Shown: positions 7,989 through 16,082 of the stretch, one piece after another
How positions within the stretch are numbered: position 1 is the stretch's first letter
How the letters are laid out: each line of letters begins with the position of its first letter
Program-made: the position numbers and the translations under genes
The notes under the pieces: generated by a model
Seen by the model: the letters and a program-made list of their open reading frames with translations, nothing else
What the model was told of the DNA's origin: nothing
The model's database searches: none
Assembly: GCF_022832375.1 (NCBI RefSeq)
Contig: NZ_JALHLG010000011.1
Coordinates: 158,687-222,686 of the forward strand
Length of the DNA stretch: 64,000 bases
Origin: Novosphingobium beihaiense
GTDB lineage: Bacteria > Pseudomonadota > Alphaproteobacteria > Sphingomonadales > Sphingomonadaceae
Direction: 5' to 3'

Positions 7989-10424
7989 TCAGTTCGGGCA
8001 GACGGCGCCGGCCGGATCGGTGGCGAGCTGCATGTCCGAGATCGTGATCGTGAACGGCGCATCCGCGCTCAGCTTGAACGGGTGGCTGATGCCGCCAAGG
8101 TACGTGCCGTGCGAGGAGAAGCACTTGAGCGGAATGCGCAGCTTGTGCCAGGTGCCGGGCGTGCCCAGCGCCGCGTCGATCCGCACCGGCCCCGAACCCA
8201 GCGCCAGCGTGACCGGGCCCTTGGCCGCCTTGTCGAGGCGGTAGGTCACTTCCACGTTCATTTCCGCGTTGGCTTCGCGTTCGAGCGAGAGATTGGGCCC
8301 CAGAATGGAGGCCTCGCCCGCGCCGGTGAAGGCGAGCTGGATCGCGCCTTCCTGACGGTCCGCGCTGTCGACGAGATGGCGCTGCACGGCCGCGCCGGTT
8401 TCCAGCTTGAACGGCTTGGCGACAATGCCCTTGGCAATGAACACGCTGGAATTGGTGTCGCTGGCATCGATCCCGGCCACTTCGCTGAGCGGGCCGACAT
8501 GGCCGCCCTTGGCATAAGTCAGGCCGTAGCCGAGCGGGAACAGCGGATCGTACCCCGCCATGCCCTTGTTAAGCCGGAACTGGGCCGCCGTTTTCGGCCA
8601 GCTGAAGGACAAGGTGCCGTGGAAATCGGTCTTGCCGCCCACCAGCACGTCGGCCACGCCTTCGCCTTCCGAACCTGGGAACCATGCCGCCACGAACGCG
8701 TCCGACTGGTTGAGCTCCGGATTGACCCATAGCGGGCGGCCCGAGAGGAACACCGAAACCGTGGGGATGCCAGCGGCCTTGAGCTTCTTGAGCAGGGCCA
8801 GCGCTTTCTTGTCGCCGGGCTGGAATTCCAGCGTGCGCACATCGCCGCGCAGCTCGGCATAGGGCTGCTCGCCAAAGACGACGACGGCGACGTCCGGCTT
8901 TTGGGTGAAGCTGCCGCCGGTGGAGAGAATGGCCTTGCCGCCGCCCGCTTTCAGGGCCTCGGCAATGCCGGCGTAGATCGAGGTCGCGCCCGGGAAATCG
9001 GCATTGGTATTGCCGTCACCCTGCCACGAAAGCGTCCAGCCGCCGGACTGGCGGCCGATGTCGTCCGCCGCATCGCCCGCGACGAGCACGGTGGCGCTGG
9101 TCTTGATCGGCAGCACGCCTTCGTTCTTGAGCAGCACGAGGCTTTCGCGCACGGCCTGACGGGCAATCGCGCGGTGGGCGGGCGAGCCCATTTCCTGCGG
9201 CTTGTTCTCATAGGGCCGGGCCGGATTGAACAGGCCCAGCTTCATCTTCACGCGCAGGATGCGGCGCACGGCATCGTCGATGCGCGCCATCGGGATCTTG
9301 CCCGACTGTGCGGCGGCGAGCGTCGATTCGAACAGGCCCTTCCAGCTGTCGGGCGCCATCGCCATGTCGAGCCCGGCATTGAAGGTGGCGGGGCAATCGG
9401 TGTTGGTGCAGCCCGGGATCTGGCCGTGGCCGTTCCAGTCTCCGACCACGAAGCCGTCAAAGCCCATGCGGCCCTTGAGGACATCGGTCAGCAGTGCCTT
9501 GTTGCCGTGCATCTTGGTGCCGTTCCAGCTGGAGAACGAGGCCATGACGGTCATCGTTCCGGCATCGACCGCCTTGGGATATCCGGCGTCGTGGATGCGG
9601 ATCAGCGTTTCCTCGTCGACTTGCGTATCGCCCTGATCGATGCCGCCGGTGGTGCCGCCGTCACCCAGGAAGTGCTTCACGCTCGCGGCGACGCGGCCTG
9701 CCTGCACCGTGGTCTGCGTGCCGGGCTTGCCCTGCAGGCCTTCGACCATCGGGCCTGCGTAAGCGGCGACTATGGCGGGGTCTTCCGAATAGCCTTCGTA
9801 GGCGCGGCCCCAGCGTTCGTCCTGCGGCACGGCGAGCGTGGGGCCGAAGGCCCAGTCGATGCCCGAGGCGGCGGTTTCGGCGGCGGTCGCCGCGCCGATC
9901 TTCCGCATCAGCGCGGGATCGTGCATCGCGCCAAGGCCGATGTTGTGCGGGAACAGCGTGGCGCCCACGACATTGCTGTTGCCGTGCACGGCATCGATGC
10001 CGAACATGATCGGGATCGGCTCATGCCCGTCGCGCTTTTCCATGGCGACGGCATTGAACGCGCGGGCCGTGGCGACCCAGGCCGAGGCGGGCGAGCGGTC
10101 CGGCGCGTCGATCGGCGGCGAGTTGCCGCCCGCCAGGATCGAGCCGAGCGGATATTTCTCAAGATCTTCGGGCTTGATCGAGGCGGTATCGGCCTGAATC
10201 ATCTGGCCGACTTTTTCGCGCAGGCTCATGCGCGCCATGATCGCGGTGATCCGTGCCTCGGTCTTCGCATCGACCAGCCCCGGGCTCTTGGCGGCGGGCC
10301 AGAGTTCGGGGTGCACCGGAGTAGGCTCGGGCGCCGGGGCCTGGGCCAGAGCCACAGACGCACAGGAAACCAGAGCGGCAGCTTGCAGTACGCGGTGAAA
10401 ACGCCTCATCACATCCTCATTCAT
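7989..10424 (-). CDS. GH3 beta-glucosidase/glucan exohydrolase, periplasmic
   Basis: 811 residues with a Sec signal peptide (cleavage near SVALA-QAP). GH3 N domain: KHF (residues 250-252) and the nucleophile Asp329 in GFVVGDWNGHG. The second alpha/beta sandwich domain follows, then a C-terminal beta-sandwich resembling a carbohydrate-binding module, as in ExoP-type 1,4-beta-glucan glucohydrolases. It would hydrolyse the glucan backbone fragments left after side chains are removed, giving glucose. Two starts are possible (ATG at 10424 or the ATG five codons later, which has GAGG just upstream). It heads an operon with the esterase and has an operator-like palindrome 34 nt upstream. Confidence 0.9.
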   Translation of the reverse strand: MNEDVMRRFHRVLQAAALVSCASVALAQAPAPEPTPVHPELWPAAKSPGLVDAKTEARITAIMARMSLREKVGQMIQADTASIKPEDLEKYPLGSILAGGNSPPIDAPDRSPASAWVATARAFNAVAMEKRDGHEPIPIMFGIDAVHGNSNVVGATLFPHNIGLGAMHDPALMRKIGAATAAETAASGIDWAFGPTLAVPQDERWGRAYEGYSEDPAIVAAYAGPMVEGLQGKPGTQTTVQAGRVAASVKHFLGDGGTTGGIDQGDTQVDEETLIRIHDAGYPKAVDAGTMTVMASFSSWNGTKMHGNKALLTDVLKGRMGFDGFVVGDWNGHGQIPGCTNTDCPATFNAGLDMAMAPDSWKGLFESTLAAAQSGKIPMARIDDAVRRILRVKMKLGLFNPARPYENKPQEMGSPAHRAIARQAVRESLVLLKNEGVLPIKTSATVLVAGDAADDIGRQSGGWTLSWQGDGNTNADFPGATSIYAGIAEALKAGGGKAILSTGGSFTQKPDVAVVVFGEQPYAELRGDVRTLEFQPGDKKALALLKKLKAAGIPTVSVFLSGRPLWVNPELNQSDAFVAAWFPGSEGEGVADVLVGGKTDFHGTLSFSWPKTAAQFRLNKGMAGYDPLFPLGYGLTYAKGGHVGPLSEVAGIDASDTNSSVFIAKGIVAKPFKLETGAAVQRHLVDSADRQEGAIQLAFTGAGEASILGPNLSLEREANAEMNVEVTYRLDKAAKGPVTLALGSGPVRIDAALGTPGTWHKLRIPLKCFSSHGTYLGGISHPFKLSADAPFTITISDMQLATDPAGAVCPN

Positions 10425-10457
10425 TCCCAGGTTCCCGATTTCCTACGGCATCAAAAA

Positions 10458-10471
10458 TGATTGCGCTACCA
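10458..10471. promoter_or_regulatory. Putative LacI-family operator between GH3 and lacI-type gene
   Basis: TGATTGCGCTACCA has one mismatch to TGNTAGCGCTANCA. It lies between two divergent genes, 34 nt from the GH3 start and 67 nt from the regulator start, so it could control the GH3 operon and autoregulate the regulator. Confidence 0.6.
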
Positions 10472-10537
10472 TAAATCGTGCAGCCGATCGTGACGGCAGG
10501 CATTTTGCCTTTGCGCAACTCCTGCTAATGTCGCCCC

Positions 10538-11626
10538 ATGTCCGATAGAGAGCGTAAACGCCGTTCCTCCAAATCCCGCCAGACAGGCGCTCCGACGATA
10601 GCCGATGTCGCGGCGCGGGCGGGCGTGTCGATGATGACGGTATCGCGCGTCATCAATTCCGAACCCAAAGTCCGCCAGTCCACCCGCGATGCGGTGAACG
10701 CGGCCATCGCCGAACTCAACTATGCGCCGAACCGGGCTGCGCGCAGTCTCGCTGGGGCGGCGCAGATCCGCATCGGCCTGCTCTATTCCAACCCGTCCGA
10801 AGCGTTCCTCAGCGCCTTTATCGTCGGCAGTCTGGAAGAAGCCGGGCGCTCGGACGCGCAGATCATCGTGCAGAAAGTGGAAGACGGCGCCGATCTGGCG
10901 CAGGCCACCGAACGGATGATCGCGGGCGGGATCGACGGCATCATCCTGCCGCCGCCGCTGAACGAGGAAAGCGCGGTTCTGGAAGTGCTGGAACGGGCCG
11001 CTATCCCGACTGTCGCGGTATCCACGGCGCGGCCGCGCGAAGGCGTGGCGGCGATCATGATCGACGATCGCAGCGCCGCGCGGGAACTGACCGCGCACCT
11101 GATCGGCCTGGGCCATCAACGGGTCGGTTTCATTGCCGGGCATCCTGACCTTTCCGCCAGTGGCGAGCGCCTTGAGGGCTACCGGGAAGCTCTTGCCGAA
11201 GCGGGTATTCCTTACGACGAATCGCTCGTCGCGCAAGGGTACTTCACCTACCGTTCGGGGCTGGACGCGGCCGAAGTGCTGCTTTCGCTGGACAATCCGC
11301 CCTCTGCGATTTTCGCGAGCAACGATGACATGGCCGCCGCGACCGTTGCCATCGCGCATCGGCGCGGGCTCGACGTGCCGGGAGACCTCACCGTTTGCGG
11401 TTTCGACGATGTGGCGCTCGCCACGACGATCTGGCCGGAACTCACCACGATCCAGCAGCCGATCGCCCAGATGAGCCGCCGCGCGGTGGAACTGCTCGTC
11501 TCCCTGTTGCGCAACAAAAAGCAGGGAGAGATCAGCACGCACCGGATCGTGGTCGATCACAAGCTGGTGCGCCGCCAGTCCGACGCCGCCCCGCGCCGCC
11601 GCCCGGTGCTGCGCGTGCCGGGTTGA
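10538..11626 (+). CDS. LacI/GalR-family transcriptional regulator
   Basis: 362 residues. The N-terminal HTH is PTIADVAARAGVSMMTVSRV (about residues 17-36), followed by the hinge helix region NRAARSLAGA and a periplasmic-binding-protein-like sugar-sensing domain (e.g. IGLLYSNPSEAFL, GGIDGIILPPP, PSAIFASNDDMA, VCGFDDVALAT). It is divergent from the GH3 operon and surrounded by palindromes of LacI-operator type, so it is the prime candidate to control the whole locus. The effector would be a xyloglucan-derived sugar (inference). The C-terminus ends in a basic tail. No other LacI-type gene is in the window. Confidence 0.93.
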   Translation: MSDRERKRRSSKSRQTGAPTIADVAARAGVSMMTVSRVINSEPKVRQSTRDAVNAAIAELNYAPNRAARSLAGAAQIRIGLLYSNPSEAFLSAFIVGSLEEAGRSDAQIIVQKVEDGADLAQATERMIAGGIDGIILPPPLNEESAVLEVLERAAIPTVAVSTARPREGVAAIMIDDRSAARELTAHLIGLGHQRVGFIAGHPDLSASGERLEGYREALAEAGIPYDESLVAQGYFTYRSGLDAAEVLLSLDNPPSAIFASNDDMAAATVAIAHRRGLDVPGDLTVCGFDDVALATTIWPELTTIQQPIAQMSRRAVELLVSLLRNKKQGEISTHRIVVDHKLVRRQSDAAPRRRPVLRVPG

Positions 11627-11681
11627 GGACGGGACGGCTGACTTGGATCAGCACGCCTGAAACCTGAACAAACTCCGCTCA

Positions 11682-11733
11682 CCCTGAGCTTGTCGAAGGG
11701 TGTTGGCTCCCGGCGTCCTTCGACAAGCTCAGG
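11682..11733. repeat. Palindromic repeat, CCTGAGCTTGTCGAAGG type
   Basis: A 17-bp inverted repeat (11683-11699 against 11717-11733). A single-hairpin relative is at 25976-25998. Such dispersed intergenic palindromes are common in sphingomonads and may serve as bidirectional transcription barriers or REP-like targets. Confidence 0.75.
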
Positions 11734-11762
11734 ACGAGCGGACGTGGTGCAGGTTTCTCTGG

Positions 11763-11899
11763 AACGTGATCACCTTTGAAGGAAACCCTCGTCATTGCGA
11801 GCGAAGCGAAGCAATCCAGAGCGCAGTGCCACTGCGCTCTGGATTGCCGCGGCCCTGCGGGCCTCGCAATGACGATTCAACGTAAAACGATCACGCTCT
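11763..11899. repeat. Dispersed palindromic repeat, CGTCATTGCGAG family
   Basis: Ends are the inverted pair GTCATTGCGAG/CTCGCAATGAC, with an inner palindrome (CCAGAGCGCAGTG/CACTGCGCTCTGG) and outer sequences containing CGTGATC on both flanks. A close copy is at 42834-42938 and a shorter relative at 61972-62056. No coding capacity; probably a REP/MITE-like element. Confidence 0.8.
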
Positions 11900-11938
11900 A
11901 GTGTGGTGGAACTGAAGTTCGCGTCACTATTTTCCGTC

Positions 11939-11958
11939 ATCCCCGCGCAGGCGGGGAT
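11939..11958. repeat. Short hairpin ATCCCCGC-gcag-GCGGGGAT
   Basis: An 8-bp perfect stem with a 4-nt loop, of the CGTCATCCCCGC type found dispersed in many proteobacterial genomes. It has no T-run and is probably repeat-derived. Confidence 0.6.
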
Positions 11959-11991
11959 CCCGCTTTTTGCAGCATAGCGTAAAAAGGTAGC

Positions 11992-12065
11992 GTCGCCCCC
12001 GCCTGCCCAAAGGGCAGTTTATCCTGAGCGGCCGGCCTGTCGGCCAGCCGAAGGGCGGGGGCGAC
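11992..12065. repeat. Palindromic repeat with 12-bp ends GTCGCCCCCGCC
   Basis: Perfect terminal inverted repeats enclose two smaller hairpins (CTGCCC/GGGCAG and GGCCGGCC/GGCCAGCC-like). It adjoins the end of the xyl operon and could form its transcript 3' end. Confidence 0.65.
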
Positions 12066-12102
12066 GAATTATGACACGAACTTCGTTTTCACCAGACAGC
12101 AC

Positions 12103-12936
12103 CTAGACGTTGCGGATGCGCATGGCGATGCTGGCCATCTCGCCGGGTGATAGCGGGGCAGGCGGCATTCTGTTGACGGCATCGGGCATCGTGCTTTGCG
12201 GCTCGGCGCAGAAGAAATCCTCGCCCGGCGGCACGTATAGGTGCAGGAAGGGCGCGGCATCGCCTTCCAGCAGCACGTCGCCATCGGTGCGGCTGATCCG
12301 CAGGGCGCCGCCCCATCCGGCATAGCAATGATCGACGAGATCGGGGCGTTCGAGCCCGGCGCCCCGGCTCCAGTCTCCCAGCGCATCGGCAGGAGCCGTT
12401 TGCGTGGGCAGCATATCCGCATCGGCCAGCCACACGGCCTCGGCCTCGAAGGCGATGGCGGTAACGGCGCTGCGGGCAAACCACGGATGAAAGCCGAGGC
12501 CCACGGGCATGGCGCGGCTGCCGGTATTGTGCAGTTCCAGCCGGGCTTCGAGGCCGTCCGGAGAGAGGCTCAGCGCTTGCCGCAGGGTGAAAGGCCAGTC
12601 CCAGCCGGTCCCGGCCTTGTGATGATGCACTTGCGTGACGCTGTGCGCATCGTCGGCTTCGATGTCCCATGCGCCCAGCCAGGCAGTGCCGTGCAGCGGA
12701 TGGGCCTGCCCTTCGTGGTTGGGCGCCAGCGTATAAGCCGTGCCGTCCCATGCGAAGCGGCCATGGGCGATGCGGTTCACGTAAGGGGCGAGCGGGAAAC
12801 AGGCGCTCTCGAACGGTTCGGTGCTGCCTTCCGGCATGGGGCGCAGAATATCGCGCCCCTGCCGGGTCAGCGCCCGGATCATCCCGCCGCGATGCGGATC
12901 GAGATCGAGCTGCCAGTCTCCCGCCGCGATCCTCAC
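12103..12936 (-). CDS. Aldose 1-epimerase (galactose-mutarotase family)
   Basis: 277 residues from GTG at 12936, which overlaps the stop of the sugar porter gene (GTGA), indicating translational coupling; longer upstream frames lie inside the porter gene and are rejected. Family motifs are present: NRIAHGRF, HPLHGTAW, and the catalytic-region GLGFHPWFA. It would interconvert alpha and beta anomers of the imported aldose, supplying the correct anomer of xylose to the dehydrogenase. No signal peptide, so cytoplasmic. It is the last gene of the five-gene xyl operon. Confidence 0.87.
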   Translation of the reverse strand: MRIAAGDWQLDLDPHRGGMIRALTRQGRDILRPMPEGSTEPFESACFPLAPYVNRIAHGRFAWDGTAYTLAPNHEGQAHPLHGTAWLGAWDIEADDAHSVTQVHHHKAGTGWDWPFTLRQALSLSPDGLEARLELHNTGSRAMPVGLGFHPWFARSAVTAIAFEAEAVWLADADMLPTQTAPADALGDWSRGAGLERPDLVDHCYAGWGGALRISRTDGDVLLEGDAAPFLHLYVPPGEDFFCAEPQSTMPDAVNRMPPAPLSPGEMASIAMRIRNV

Positions 12937-14336
12937 CCTTCCATGTCCTCCAGCTCGCGTCCGCGCGTTTCCGTGACGGTCGCGCGCACGAAGAAGAACG
13001 AGACTGCGGCTGCCGTGGCATAGAGCACATAGGTGATCGCGAGGCCCGGCTTCTCGGCCATGCTGGGGAAGCTGACCGAGATCGCGGCATTGGCGATCCA
13101 CTGCGCGAAGCCTGCCACGGCGAGCGCCGAACCGCGGATCTGGTTGGGGAACATCTCACCGAGCATGACCCACATGACCGGGCCCCAGCTCAGGTTGAAG
13201 AACACCACGTACACGTTGGCGGAAATCAGAGCGATGAGGCCGGAGTGGCCCGGCAGTACCAGCCCGCCGTCGGTGCCGGTGACGGCGGTCGAGAAAGCCC
13301 AGGCGACCAGCGCCAGCGCCACGGCCATGCCCGCCGATCCGATCAGCAGCAGCGGCTTGCGGCCGATCCGGTCGATCAGCGCGATGGCGGTAAGGCAGGC
13401 GCCGATGGACAGCGCGCCCGAGAGGATGTTGGTCTGCAGCGCATAGTCTTCGGTGAAGCCCACTGCCTGCCACAGCGTCGCGCCGTAGTAGAACACCACG
13501 TTGATGCCCACGAGCTGCTGGAACACGGCAATGCCGATGCCCACCCACAGGATCGGGCGGATCTTGCCGGTCTTCTTGTCGACAAGGTCGGACAGGCGCG
13601 GGCGGTGATGATCGGCGGCCAGCGAGGCGTTGATTTCGGATACCTTGCGATCGGCCTCGGCGGGGCCGAATAGGCGGGTCAGCACCGCGCGCGCCTCGTC
13701 ATGACGGCCGCGCGCGACCAGATAGCGGGGGCTTTCGGGGATAGAGAGCAAGGCCACGAGATAGATCGCGGCGGGAATGGCCTGGAGCCAGAACATCCAG
13801 CGCCATGCCGGGAAATCGAACCACAGCGTTGCGGTCGATCCGCCGGCCCAGCGTGCCAGCACGAAGTTGGCGAGGAAGGCGCCGGTGAGGCCGGTGATGA
13901 TCATCACCTGCTGCATGCTGGAGAGGCGGCCGCGCAGATGGGCCGGGGTCATCTCGGAAATATAGACCGGCGAAGTCACGCTCGCCGCGCCGACGCCGAG
14001 GCCGCCGATGATGCGCGCGACGATGAACACGGCCGAAGACCCGGCAGCGCCTGCCAGCAGCGCGGAGCCGAGGAACAGGATAGCCGCCAGCATCATCGTG
14101 CCGCGCCGCCCGATCCGGTCGGACAGGCGCCCGGCGATGAAGGCGCCGATGGAAGAGCCGACGAGAATGGCGCCGACATTGACGCCGATGCCCAGACGGC
14201 CGAGATCGAAGGCGGCTTCCAGCCCGTTCTGCGTGCCGTTGATGACGCCCGAATCGTAGCCGAACATGAAGCCGCCGATCGTCGCGACAGCAACCACGAG
14301 CGCGACAAGGCGCGTGTTGATTCCGACCCTATCCAT
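12933..14336 (-). CDS. MFS sugar porter, probable D-xylose/H+ symporter
   Basis: 467 residues, 12 predicted transmembrane helices. Sugar-porter signatures are clear: GRLSDRIGRRG after TM2, PESPRYL before the central loop, FQQLVGIN in TM7, DRIGRKPLL in the second half. This subfamily includes XylE- and glucose-type proton symporters. Placement among xylose dehydrogenase, lactonase and mutarotase genes suggests D-xylose as main cargo, though glucose or galactose released by the glycosidases are possible. The start has AAGGAG 5-7 nt upstream. It is the only inner-membrane sugar transporter in the locus, which implies degradation to monosaccharides in the periplasm. Confidence 0.9.
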   Translation of the reverse strand: MDRVGINTRLVALVVAVATIGGFMFGYDSGVINGTQNGLEAAFDLGRLGIGVNVGAILVGSSIGAFIAGRLSDRIGRRGTMMLAAILFLGSALLAGAAGSSAVFIVARIIGGLGVGAASVTSPVYISEMTPAHLRGRLSSMQQVMIITGLTGAFLANFVLARWAGGSTATLWFDFPAWRWMFWLQAIPAAIYLVALLSIPESPRYLVARGRHDEARAVLTRLFGPAEADRKVSEINASLAADHHRPRLSDLVDKKTGKIRPILWVGIGIAVFQQLVGINVVFYYGATLWQAVGFTEDYALQTNILSGALSIGACLTAIALIDRIGRKPLLLIGSAGMAVALALVAWAFSTAVTGTDGGLVLPGHSGLIALISANVYVVFFNLSWGPVMWVMLGEMFPNQIRGSALAVAGFAQWIANAAISVSFPSMAEKPGLAITYVLYATAAAVSFFFVRATVTETRGRELEDMEG

Positions 14337-14355
14337 TAAGGAGATCCTTTCCCTT

Positions 14356-14390
14356 CGGCCCGGGCTTTCTTTGTCTCTTGCCTCGGGCCG
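14356..14390 (-). other. Intercistronic hairpin between xylC and the sugar porter gene
   Basis: CGGCCCG and CGGGCCG form a 7-bp GC-only stem around a 21-nt loop in the 61-nt gap. It has no T-run and may be an mRNA processing or stability element rather than a terminator. Confidence 0.4.
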
Positions 14391-14397
14391 GATTGCT

Positions 14398-15279
14398 TCA
14401 GGTGTTTGCGCGACGGGCCGGTGGAGCCGGCACCTCTACGCGGAAGGTGAACAGGTCGCCCGCCAGAGGTTCGGCCGCGCGTTGCGCTTCCGTCAGACCC
14501 TGCCGTGCGGTGGTGGCGTAGGCCGTGTAGCCGTCCGCGCCGCCGAGCGCGACCTTGGTGATATTACTGACCGGGAAGCGCACTTCGTGCGTCATTGTGC
14601 CGTCCGCCGCAAAGCGCCGCGCGGCCGATCCGCCGAAGAAACCGAGCCAGACGGCGCCTTCGGCATCGCAGGTGGCGCCATCGGGATGGCCCCAGTCGGT
14701 ACGGGCCTCGCCGTTGAAATCGAGGAATACTTCGCCTGCGTCCGGCGTGCCGTCCGCCGCGATTGTGTGGCGGATCACTTTGCGGCCCAGCGTGTCGACA
14801 TGATAGACGCGCGTGCCGCAAGGCGAGATCGCCGGGCCATTGGTGATCGTCACCGGGGGGAGCGCCGTCTGCGTCACCACACCCTTGTCCAGCACGAAGA
14901 CCACGCCGGTCTCGCTCTCTTCGAGGTTGTCCATGGTGCCGAACCAGATCCGGCCCTCACCGTCGATGGCGGCATCGTTGAGGCGGTTGTCGGGCAGATC
15001 GGGCTGCGTCGCGGCGATCCGTTCGAACGCGCCTGTTTCCGGCAGGAACCGGTGCGGCCCGCTTTGCAGCCCGGCGATCAGCCCGCCCTGCGCCGAAGGC
15101 AGCACCCAGCCGACATGCTCGGGCGCCTGCCAGCTTTTGAGATCGCCCGAGGCGGGATCAAAGCGGAACACGGTGTTCTGCTTGATGTCCACGAACCACA
15201 GCGCATCCTCGATCCAGACCGGGCCTTCACCCAGCGTCGCGCCCACGGAGAGAAGGTGTTCGGCCTGCATCGTGCTCAT
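14398..15279 (-). CDS. xylC: SMP-30/gluconolactonase family, xylono-1,4-lactonase
   Basis: 293 residues from ATG at 15279, which overlaps the xylB stop (ATGA). A longer Arg-rich upstream extension lies wholly inside xylB and is rejected. The six-bladed propeller motifs of the SMP-30 family are visible: LGEGPVW near the N-terminus (metal-binding Glu), NRLNDAAIDGEGRIWFGTM, ITNGPAISPCGTRVYHVDT and HPDGATCDAEGAVWLGFF. In Caulobacter the xylC product hydrolyses xylonolactone from the xylose dehydrogenase step; the neighbours support the same role. It could also accept arabinono- or gluconolactone. Confidence 0.87.
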   Translation of the reverse strand: MSTMQAEHLLSVGATLGEGPVWIEDALWFVDIKQNTVFRFDPASGDLKSWQAPEHVGWVLPSAQGGLIAGLQSGPHRFLPETGAFERIAATQPDLPDNRLNDAAIDGEGRIWFGTMDNLEESETGVVFVLDKGVVTQTALPPVTITNGPAISPCGTRVYHVDTLGRKVIRHTIAADGTPDAGEVFLDFNGEARTDWGHPDGATCDAEGAVWLGFFGGSAARRFAADGTMTHEVRFPVSNITKVALGGADGYTAYATTARQGLTEAQRAAEPLAGDLFTFRVEVPAPPARRANT

Positions 15280-16082
15280 CGCCAGCCTGCGTCGATCCAG
15301 TAGTCGTGCGCGGTGCACATGCGCGCGCCGTCGGAGCTCAGGAACAGCGCCAGCGCGGCGACGTCCTGCGGCATGATGCGGCCGGACAGGCACTGCGCGG
15401 CGACGATTTCGGCCTCGCCTTCGGGGGTGTACCACTTTTCCTGCCGGGGCGTTTTCACATTGCCCGGCACGATCGTGTTGACGCGGATATTGTCGCGGCC
15501 GAGATCGCGCGCGAGGCTGCGGGTGAGCCCGGAGATCGCGGCCTTGGCGGTCTGGTAGAGCACCAGATCGGGCAGGCCGAGATGCCAGCTGATCGAACCG
15601 AAATTGAGGATGACGCCGCCGCCCGCCTCGCGCATCGCGGGCACCGCGGCCTGCGCGGCGAAGAACTGGTGGCGCAGGTTCACGTTCATGCGCTCTTCCC
15701 AGAACGCGGGCGTCACTTCCGCCACGGTGTGGCGGTCATCGTTGGCGGCATTGTTGAGCAGGACGTCGATCCCGCCGAGCGATTCGCCCAGTTCGCGGAC
15801 CGTGCCGGTCACGGCGTCGATATCGGTGAGATCGAGATGGCGGTAGAGCGGCACATGGCGCGCGCTTTCGCCCAGACGCGCGGTCAGGGCCTCGCCCTGA
15901 TCGTCCTGAATATCGACGAACGCCACTTTCGCGCCCTGCGCCACGAACGCCTCGACCAGCCCGGCACCGATGCCGGACGCGCCCCCGGTGATGATGACCT
16001 TGCGGTCCTGCAGCTCGGGATAGATGGCGCTGAGGCCGCCGGTAGAGGTCTGTTTCAACATAGTGTCCTGATCGTTCGTCAT
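15276..16082 (-). CDS. xylB: D-xylose 1-dehydrogenase (SDR family)
   Basis: 268 residues. NAD-binding motif TGGASGIGAG, NNAANDDRH, catalytic Ser in NFGSISWHLGL, catalytic YQTAK, and the C-terminal TPEGEAEIVAAQCL and YWIDAGWR. These segments match Caulobacter XylB closely as I recall that sequence. It oxidises D-xylose to D-xylono-lactone with NAD+, the first step of the non-phosphorylating (Weimberg/Dahms) pathway. Its start overlaps the stop of the FAH-family gene (ATGA) and its stop overlaps the start of xylC, so the three are tightly coupled. An internal ATG seven codons in is an alternative start. Confidence 0.92.
   Translation of the reverse strand: MTNDQDTMLKQTSTGGLSAIYPELQDRKVIITGGASGIGAGLVEAFVAQGAKVAFVDIQDDQGEALTARLGESARHVPLYRHLDLTDIDAVTGTVRELGESLGGIDVLLNNAANDDRHTVAEVTPAFWEERMNVNLRHQFFAAQAAVPAMREAGGGVILNFGSISWHLGLPDLVLYQTAKAAISGLTRSLARDLGRDNIRVNTIVPGNVKTPRQEKWYTPEGEAEIVAAQCLSGRIMPQDVAALALFLSSDGARMCTAHDYWIDAGWR

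Larger units (their letters stand above)
11627..12102. other. 476-nt gene-free region of stacked palindromic repeats
   Basis: The convergent ends of the lacI-type gene and the xyl operon face each other across this stretch. It holds four palindromic elements, listed separately (11682-11733, 11763-11899, 11939-11958, 11992-12065), and no credible reading frame. Confidence 0.75.

Noticed and set aside
10466..11560. 364-codon open frame antisense to the LacI-type gene
   Set aside because: It overlaps a clear LacI-family protein and shows only compositional Arg/His/Gly-rich sequence.
11682..12065. Possible CRISPR array
   Set aside because: The palindromes differ from one another, are not evenly spaced and have no unique spacers between identical repeats.
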